A stretch of 33,184 nucleotides of DNA, taken from assembly GCA_945861685.1 (NCBI GenBank), contig CAMAVO010000012.1:1-33184 (forward strand). Reading direction: 5' to 3'. The DNA is from Chitinophaga pinensis (GTDB taxonomy: Bacteria > Bacteroidota > Bacteroidia > SXHM01). A program made the translations under genes and the position numbers. Position 1 is the first letter of the stretch; each line of letters opens with the position of its first letter. The notes beneath the pieces are model-generated. The model was not told where the DNA came from, made no database searches, and saw only the letters and a program-made list of their open reading frames with translations. Shown here piece after piece: positions 27,136 through 33,184 of this stretch.

Positions 27136-29535
27136 TTACAGTTTCATCCTCAACGCCATTAGCTTCACGCTAACCGTAACAAAGGCAACCACCGTAATAG
27201 AGCTCAGCGGCATAAGCAGAGCCGCAAAAACAGGAGAGAGCAAACCCTGCACCGCAAAGCTAAGCCCCACCGCATTATACAGCAGCGATATCACCAGCGA
27301 GATACCGATAATAAGTGATGATTTTTTTGCAAATGCAATGAGTAGTGGAAGCTTTTGAAAATTGCTGCCCTCCAAAATTCCATCGCAAGCAGGCGAAAAA
27401 TTATTCAGGTTGTTAGAAACCGAAATACCTATGTCGCTTTGTTTCAGCGCACCGGCATCGTTCAGCCCGTCACCCACCATCAACACCTTGTGTTTATTAC
27501 TTTGCCGGTCTTTTACAAAATCTAATTTATCCTGCGGTGAATAGTTAAAGCGCAATACCGCACCCGCAGGAAAAACAGTGCTCAGCGTTTTTTCTTCCGA
27601 GGCATTATCACCCGAAACAAGCGCCAGTTCATACCCAGATGAAAGCGTATGCAGCATTTCATTCAGTCCCTCACGATACTGAATGTTAAGACTGAAAACG
27701 CCTTTGTACTTACCATTGATGTTTACATACACACGTGAAGATTTAACGTTGCCGCTGTCAACCGCGCCTGCAAAAGCAGCAGCACCTGCCTTCAGTTCCA
27801 TATCTCCTGCCCTGCCCTTAATTCCTTTTCCGGGAAGTTCAGAAAAACTGCTGACATCTTCCTGTCCGCCTACGAAAATGCTTTGCGCAATGGCGGTGCT
27901 CAGCGGATGCGAACTCTGACTGAACAATGATTTAAGCGCAACCAGTTCCTGTACATTCAATTCTTCGCCTTCATACACCACCTGCGAACCACCGGCAACA
28001 GTAATAGTTCCTGTTTTGTCAAAAACAAGATGAGTGGTTTTGGCAATGCTCTCCACCACTGCTGCATTCTTCAGGTAAAAACCATTCTTACCAAAAACGC
28101 GAACAATGTGTCCCAACGTAAATGGCGAAGACAAAGCCAAGGCGCAGGGACAGGCAATAATCAACACCGCAGTAAAAGCGTCCAGTGCCTTGTGCAGGTC
28201 AGACGGCAGCCACCACAAAGCCGAACCAACAGCAATGAGAATAATAGCCACGGTAAAATATTTACTGATAACATTAATGAGCGGTTCGTGTTTGTCTTTA
28301 TCCTTTGTCGAAAAGATTTCATTGTTCCACAATTCGGTCAAATAACTCTGCGAAACATTTTTTATCACTTCCACTTTAATGGCACTGCCGCATTGCTTGC
28401 CTCCTGCAAAAACAGTGGCGCCATTGGATATCTTCACAGGTTGCGATTCTCCTGTTACAAAACTGTAGTCAATATTAGCATCACCCGAAAGCAATACAGC
28501 ATCAGCAGGAATAATTTCGCTGTTGCGCACCAAAATACGATTGCCTACCTTTAGTTTTGAAAGCGGAATGCTTTGCTCTTCTTCATTCTTTAACAACGTA
28601 ACCGCTACCGGAAAATACGATTTATAATCTCGCTCAAACGACAGTGTGTGATACGTCTGGTTCTGAAACCAGCGCCCCACCAGCATCAAGAAAACCAGGG
28701 CAGCCATTGAATCCATGTAGCCAGGTCCGGCTTGCAACACAATTTCGGTAACGCTGCGGATAAACATTACCGCAATACCCAATGCAATGGGCACATCAAT
28801 ATTGATAAACTTCTGGCGCAGGCTGTAGAATGCTGATTTAAAAAACTCGGCAGCGCTGTAAAAGAAAACCGGAAGTGATAATGCAATATTCAAATACCCG
28901 AACAACAATTTAAACGATGGTTCAAGTACCGATTTACCCGTCAAGTATTCAGGAAAACTGAGCAGCATAATATTACCGAAACAGAAACCTGCCACTCCTA
29001 TTTTATACCAGCGCGAATAATCTTTCTTTTGTTTTATTGTCTGTTCGTCTGCCAGGTTTATCTCAGGAGGATAACCGATGTTGGCAAGCAAATCAGCCAC
29101 TTCAGCCAACTGAATTTCCTTCTCCATAAAGAGAATGGTTACTTCCTTTTTCAGAAAATTAACACGCGAAGAAATAATGCCTTGGTTCAGTTTCGACATA
29201 TTCTCCAGCAGCCAAATACATGAACTGCAATGCACCTGTGGCACACGGAAGTTTACAGTAGATTTTTGTCCGTCCGAAAAACTAATAAGTTTTTCGCGCA
29301 GCGCGGCATCACGCAAATAACCATACCTGCTCTTAGGTTGATTCCTTTGTGAAATTCCCGGACGGGTATTAAGACTGTAATACGTGCACAGATTATTCTC
29401 GTCCAGAATTTCGTAAACCAATTTACAGCCTTCACAGCAAAAACTTTTTCCGTTTGCCAGAATAGTTTCTTCTGCGCAGTTCTCACCACAGTGCGTGCAT
29501 TTAAGTGCTTTTCCTACATTGGTATATTCTGACAT
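27136..29535 (-). CDS. ccoI: Copper-translocating P1B-type ATPase (CcoI/FixI)
   Basis: N-terminal CTHCGENC...CCEGCKLVYEIL; HMA-type CSSCIWLLENM; CPC in ILIIACPCALALSSPF; DKTGTITVAGG; MVGDGLNDAGALKQSDIGISV. ATG at 29535; ORF track begins at a TTG at 29547. Confidence 0.93.
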   Translation of the reverse strand: MSEYTNVGKALKCTHCGENCAEETILANGKSFCCEGCKLVYEILDENNLCTYYSLNTRPGISQRNQPKSRYGYLRDAALREKLISFSDGQKSTVNFRVPQVHCSSCIWLLENMSKLNQGIISSRVNFLKKEVTILFMEKEIQLAEVADLLANIGYPPEINLADEQTIKQKKDYSRWYKIGVAGFCFGNIMLLSFPEYLTGKSVLEPSFKLLFGYLNIALSLPVFFYSAAEFFKSAFYSLRQKFINIDVPIALGIAVMFIRSVTEIVLQAGPGYMDSMAALVFLMLVGRWFQNQTYHTLSFERDYKSYFPVAVTLLKNEEEQSIPLSKLKVGNRILVRNSEIIPADAVLLSGDANIDYSFVTGESQPVKISNGATVFAGGKQCGSAIKVEVIKNVSQSYLTELWNNEIFSTKDKDKHEPLINVISKYFTVAIILIAVGSALWWLPSDLHKALDAFTAVLIIACPCALALSSPFTLGHIVRVFGKNGFYLKNAAVVESIAKTTHLVFDKTGTITVAGGSQVVYEGEELNVQELVALKSLFSQSSHPLSTAIAQSIFVGGQEDVSSFSELPGKGIKGRAGDMELKAGAAAFAGAVDSGNVKSSRVYVNINGKYKGVFSLNIQYREGLNEMLHTLSSGYELALVSGDNASEEKTLSTVFPAGAVLRFNYSPQDKLDFVKDRQSNKHKVLMVGDGLNDAGALKQSDIGISVSNNLNNFSPACDGILEGSNFQKLPLLIAFAKKSSLIIGISLVISLLYNAVGLSFAVQGLLSPVFAALLMPLSSITVVAFVTVSVKLMALRMKL

Positions 29536-29543
29536 TGAAGAAG

Positions 29544-29720
29544 TCAATTGGCTTTCTTACCCCAGAAAAACATAGTGCCGAGGAAACCAAAAATTGTAAA
29601 CAGGAAACAGAATACACCTTTTACAGGGTGTGCCAAATCAATATTAAAATAAGCAACAGGCATAAAAATAAAGTAGGTAATTGCAGCTATTACAACAGCT
29701 ATCATTTTGTTTTTGTTCAT
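29544..29720 (-). CDS. 58-aa membrane protein directly upstream of ccoI (not in supplied ORF track)
   Basis: Reverse-complement translation MNKNKMIAVVIAAITYFIFMPVAYFNIDLAHPVKGVFCFLFTIFGFLGTMFFWGKKAN*: two hydrophobic segments. Confidence 0.75.
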   Translation of the reverse strand: MNKNKMIAVVIAAITYFIFMPVAYFNIDLAHPVKGVFCFLFTIFGFLGTMFFWGKKAN

Positions 29721-29749
29721 GTGAAAAGGGTTTTAAGTTTTTAACAGAA

Positions 29750-29814
29750 CAAAAATGCGAGAGCTACTGTGGCTACAAACTGATTGTAGTCAGCAGAATC
29801 GGTGATTTATGTCA
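29750..29814 (-). promoter_or_regulatory. Dual CRP/FNR-geometry box promoter of the ccoI operon
   Basis: Minus strand: TGACATAAATCA (29814-29803), TGACTACAATCA (29792-29781), CATTTTTG (29757-29750). Same 22-bp and 31-bp spacings as the 26194-26258 module. Confidence 0.72.
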
Positions 29815-29829
29815 GTTTTTCGGAATTTC

Positions 29830-31104
29830 TTACTCCGCAAACAACGGAAACTTGCTCATCATCTTGTTCACTTCCTTCTTCACCGCTTTCAATACAGCGT
29901 CATCTTCCGTGTTCATCAGCACAATATCAATAAGGTCAACAATAGCGGGAATGTGTTTCTCTTTCAGCCCTCTGGTAGTAATGGCTGCCGTTCCTACTCG
30001 GAAACCCGAAGTAACAAACGGAGACTTATCATCAAACGGAACCATATTCTTATTTACCGTTATGTCAGCTTTTACCAAGGTATTCTCAGCCACTTTTCCG
30101 TTCAGGTTTTTGCTGCGCAGATCAATCAGCATACTGTGATTATCCGTACCACCCGAAACTACATCATAACCTTTTGCCATAAATTCTTTGGCCATCAGTT
30201 GTGAGTTTTTCACCACCTGAACACAGTATTTCAGATATGAATCCGAAAGTGCTTCGCCAAACGAAACAGCTTTTGCAGCAATCACATGTTCCAACGGCCC
30301 GCCCTGTATTCCCGGAAATACAGCCCCGTTCAATACTGCCGACATCATTTTAATTTCTCCTTTCGGTGTTTTATGTCCCATCGGGTTTTCAAAGTCTTTA
30401 CCCATCATAATAATTCCACCTCTTGGTCCGCGCAAAGTTTTATGAGTTGTTGAAGTAACAATATGGCAATGCGGCATCGGGTCATTCAAAATTCCGCGTG
30501 CAATTAATCCTGCAGGGTGAGCAATATCAGCTAGCAACAAAGCACCAACCTTATCAGCAATCTTTCTCATGCGTTTAAAATCCCAATCGCGTGAGTGTGC
30601 CGATGCACCTGCAATAATCAGTTTTGGTTTTTCTTTAATGGCCGTTTTTTCCATGGCATCATAATCCACTCTGCCGTTAGATTTTTTCACGCCATAAAAA
30701 ACAGGGTTATACAACATTCCTGAATAGTTCACCGATGAACCATGCGATAAATGTCCGCCCATGGATAAATCCAATCCAAGAATGGTATCACCGGGCTTCA
30801 ATACAGCCAGCATCACCGCTGCATTGGCCTGTGCTCCCGAGTGTGGTTGCACGTTCGCATATTCAGCATTGAACAACGCTTTCAAACGGTCGATAGCCAA
30901 TTGTTCTACAATATCTACTACCTCGCAGCCACCATAATAACGCTTGCCGGGATACCCCTCTGCATATTTATTAGTAAGCACCGATCCCATGGCTTTCATC
31001 ACATCATCGCTCACATAATTTTCTGATGCTATGAGTTCAATTCCCACTGTCTGGCGGTGGCGTTCTTTTCTAATCAGGTCAAAAATGGCTGTATCTTTTT
31101 TCAT
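29830..31104 (-). CDS. glyA: Serine hydroxymethyltransferase
   Basis: [64 protein letters not shown]...; PLP lysine motif [15 protein letters not shown]. Start set at ATG 31104; the longer ORF to 31209 runs into the divergent gene. Confidence 0.95.
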   Translation of the reverse strand: MKKDTAIFDLIRKERHRQTVGIELIASENYVSDDVMKAMGSVLTNKYAEGYPGKRYYGGCEVVDIVEQLAIDRLKALFNAEYANVQPHSGAQANAAVMLAVLKPGDTILGLDLSMGGHLSHGSSVNYSGMLYNPVFYGVKKSNGRVDYDAMEKTAIKEKPKLIIAGASAHSRDWDFKRMRKIADKVGALLLADIAHPAGLIARGILNDPMPHCHIVTSTTHKTLRGPRGGIIMMGKDFENPMGHKTPKGEIKMMSAVLNGAVFPGIQGGPLEHVIAAKAVSFGEALSDSYLKYCVQVVKNSQLMAKEFMAKGYDVVSGGTDNHSMLIDLRSKNLNGKVAENTLVKADITVNKNMVPFDDKSPFVTSGFRVGTAAITTRGLKEKHIPAIVDLIDIVLMNTEDDAVLKAVKKEVNKMMSKFPLFAE

Positions 31105-31165
31105 TTGATAATTGTTTGTTTTGGTACTTTCGTGCGGCAGCAAAAGTATTACAACACCTAATGAT

Positions 31166-32113
31166 ATGAAGAACAGGATAACAGAACTTTTCAACATAAA
31201 ATACCCCATAATTCAGGCAGGAATGATTTGGTGCAGCGGTTGGCGTTTAGCCTCAGCTGTCAGCAACAGTGGCGGGCTCGGTTTGCTCGGTGCCGGCTCT
31301 ATGTATCCCGATGTTTTGCGCGATCATATCCGCAAATGCAAGGCAGCAACAGATAAACCTTTTGGCGTGAATGTGCCCTTACTTTATCCCGACACTAAAC
31401 AATTGATGGATATCATTGTTGAGGAAAAAGTCCCTGTAGTTTTCACCTCTGCGGGAAGCCCTAAAACATGGACCGGCTTTCTGCACGAACATGGAATTAA
31501 AGTAGTGCACGTTGTTTCCAGTGCCAAGTTTGCCTTGAAAAGTCAGGAAGCCGGAGTGGATGCATTAGTAGCAGAAGGCTTTGAAGCAGGCGGACACAAC
31601 GGACGCGAAGAAACAACAACACTTTGTTTAATACCGATGGTGCGCGAAGCGATTACAATTCCATTGATGGCAGCCGGAGGAATTGCCTCAGGCAGAGCAA
31701 TGCTGGCAGCAATGGCATTAGGCGCTGACGGTGTGCAGGTAGGAAGTCGTTTCGCTGCAACATTAGAATCATCGGCACACGATAATTTCAAGAATAAAAT
31801 TGTGCAGACCGAAGAAGGCGGAACATTATTAACCATGAAGAAATTAGTTCCGGTACGTTTGATAAAGAACAAATTCTTCGAACAAATGCAGGAAGCGGAA
31901 AACCGTTCTGCATCATTGGATGAAATGGTTCAACTCTTAGGAAGAGCACGTGCCAAGAAAGGAATGTTTGAAGGCGACCTGGATGAAGGTGAATTAGAGA
32001 TAGGACAAATTGCCGGCTACATTCACGATGTAAAACCTGCCGCACAGGTAGTAGAAGAAATGATTAAGGAATACAACGAAGCAAAAGCGGAGTTGAACAA
32101 AACAAATTTCTGA
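31166..32113 (+). CDS. NAD(P)H-dependent flavin oxidoreductase / nitronate monooxygenase-like (2-nitropropane dioxygenase family)
   Basis: [110 protein letters not shown]. Start 31166 preferred over 31112. Confidence 0.88.
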   Translation: MKNRITELFNIKYPIIQAGMIWCSGWRLASAVSNSGGLGLLGAGSMYPDVLRDHIRKCKAATDKPFGVNVPLLYPDTKQLMDIIVEEKVPVVFTSAGSPKTWTGFLHEHGIKVVHVVSSAKFALKSQEAGVDALVAEGFEAGGHNGREETTTLCLIPMVREAITIPLMAAGGIASGRAMLAAMALGADGVQVGSRFAATLESSAHDNFKNKIVQTEEGGTLLTMKKLVPVRLIKNKFFEQMQEAENRSASLDEMVQLLGRARAKKGMFEGDLDEGELEIGQIAGYIHDVKPAAQVVEEMIKEYNEAKAELNKTNF

Positions 32114-32117
32114 AAAG

Positions 32118-33184
32118 ATGATACAATTTGAAAAACATACACTAAGTAACGGGTTAAAAGTGATTGTTCACGAAGACCGCTCTACTCCTATTGCAGCTAT
32201 GAACATATTATATGATGTAGGCGCCCGCGATGAGGATGCAGACAAAACAGGTTTCGCCCATTTATTTGAGCATCTGATGTTTGGCGGTTCGGTAAATATT
32301 CCCAACTATGATGAGCCTTTGCAGAATGTGGGCGGTGAAAATAATGCCTTTACCAGCAACGATATTACCAACTATTATTTAACGCTTCCTGCACAAAATC
32401 TGGAGACAGGTTTTTGGCTCGAAAGTGATAGGATGCTGAGCCTTGCTTTCTCTGAAAAAAGCCTGGAAGTGCAGCGCAGTGTGGTAATTGAAGAATTTCG
32501 TCAGCGCTACTTAAATCAGCCTTACGGTGATGTGTGGCTGAAATTGAAACCCCTTGCCTACAAAGTGCATCCTTATTTATGGAACACAATAGGCAAAGAA
32601 ATTTCGCACATTGAAAATGCTACGATGGATGATGTAAAAGCATTTTTCAAAAAACATTACCTGCCTAACAATGCTATTCTTTCTGTTGCCGGAAACGTGA
32701 AAACAGATGAAGTATTAAAGCTGGCAGAAAAATGGTTCGGTCCAATTGCGAAAGGCGAAAAGAAGGAACGTAAGCTTCCGGTTGAGCCACCGCAAATAGA
32801 AGAACGTAAAGAGGAAACCACTGCTGATGTCCCTTACGATGCTATCTATAAAGCATGGCACATGTGCGACCGTAAAAATCCCGACTACTATACCTTTGAT
32901 GTTATCTCAGAATTATTCTCGCGCGGAAAATCTTCACGTCTGTATGTTGAACTGGTAAAGAATAAAAAGCTTTTCAGCGAAATCAACGCTTACATTTCTG
33001 GTGATGATGATCCGGGATTATTGGTAATTGCCGGAAAAGTTTCGGAGGGCGTTGACATGAAAACAGCTGAAGCCGGTATTGCCGAGGAAGTAAATAAGCT
33101 GTGCTCAACTGTTGTAGATGCAAATGAACTTCAGAAAATAAAAAACAACATGGAAGCATCACTTGTTTTTTCTGAAATGGGAGT
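32118..33184 (+). CDS. M16 family zinc metallopeptidase (insulinase/processing-peptidase type), truncated at window end
   Basis: Translation from ATG 32118: MIQFEKHTLSNGLKVIVHEDRSTPIAAMNILYDVGARDEDADKTGFAHLFEHLMFGGS (HxxEH) ... VVIEEFRQRYLNQPYGD; no stop before the window end. Confidence 0.92.
   Translation, partial: MIQFEKHTLSNGLKVIVHEDRSTPIAAMNILYDVGARDEDADKTGFAHLFEHLMFGGSVNIPNYDEPLQNVGGENNAFTSNDITNYYLTLPAQNLETGFWLESDRMLSLAFSEKSLEVQRSVVIEEFRQRYLNQPYGDVWLKLKPLAYKVHPYLWNTIGKEISHIENATMDDVKAFFKKHYLPNNAILSVAGNVKTDEVLKLAEKWFGPIAKGEKKERKLPVEPPQIEERKEETTADVPYDAIYKAWHMCDRKNPDYYTFDVISELFSRGKSSRLYVELVKNKKLFSEINAYISGDDDPGLLVIAGKVSEGVDMKTAEAGIAEEVNKLCSTVVDANELQKIKNNMEASLVFSEMG

Noticed and set aside
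28030-28554. 174-aa + strand ORF antisense to ccoI (also 27362-27544, 27683-27919, 28106-28345, 29029-29320)
   Set aside because: Shadow frames of a well-supported P-type ATPase gene; low-complexity products with no recognisable domain.
29681-30204. + strand ORFs of 152 and 131 aa antisense to glyA and its downstream region
   Set aside because: They overlap the conserved SHMT coding sequence and the ccoI-operon promoter; translations are non-protein-like.
31112-31165. N-terminal extension of the nitronate monooxygenase ORF ([18 protein letters not shown], resembling a lipobox)
   Set aside because: Homology starts at [20 protein letters not shown] (31166); this enzyme class is cytoplasmic and the extension lies in the divergent promoter region.
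31105-31209. N-terminal extension of the glyA ORF ([23 protein letters not shown]...)
   Set aside because: Resembles a signal/TM segment, but SHMT homology begins at [21 protein letters not shown]; the extension overlaps the divergent nitronate monooxygenase gene.
1-33184. CRISPR arrays, prophage, IS/transposase, toxin-antitoxin or restriction systems, tRNA/rRNA genes
   Set aside because: No regularly spaced repeats, hallmark proteins or cloverleaf/rRNA-like sequence seen on either strand by eye.

Overview
The window looks like an ordinary Bacteroidota chromosomal segment. Supporting signs are T9SS-type C-terminal domains, TAnnTTTG promoter -7 motifs, a fused CcoNO oxidase and BshA. It has about 30 tightly packed protein genes. 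I found no tRNA/rRNA, CRISPR array, IS element or phage.

Main blocks, left to right: C-terminus of a membrane pyrophosphatase (hppA); a secreted S8 protease; a degenerate Rieske-fold lipoprotein followed directly by hldD; an AT-rich glycan-type cassette (GT2, two tandem NAD-dependent epimerases, a polytopic membrane protein); a histidine kinase and response regulator; a lipoprotein with an internal His/Cys peptide repeat; a VF530 protein; a large T9SS beta-propeller-like protein with bshA; a YdeI-like protein with miaE; a small membrane-anchored protein followed by a TonB-dependent receptor; a complete minus-strand cbb3 oxidase operon (ccoS-ccoNO-ccoQ-like-ccoP-ccoG-ccoH-TauE/SafE-CDF); an orphan Cys-rich lipoprotein; a second minus-strand operon (58-aa membrane protein, then ccoI); and glyA, a nitronate monooxygenase-like gene and a truncated M16 peptidase.

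The strongest unannotated signal is a promoter module found in front of both the cbb3 operon and the ccoI operon. Each copy has two TGA-N6-TCA (CRP/FNR-geometry) boxes exactly 22 bp apart, and the same CATTTTTG -7-like element exactly 31 bp from the proximal box, while the spacers have diverged. I also recovered two small membrane-protein genes absent from the supplied ORF track. I did not find an obviously new defence or mobile system, and I do not claim one.
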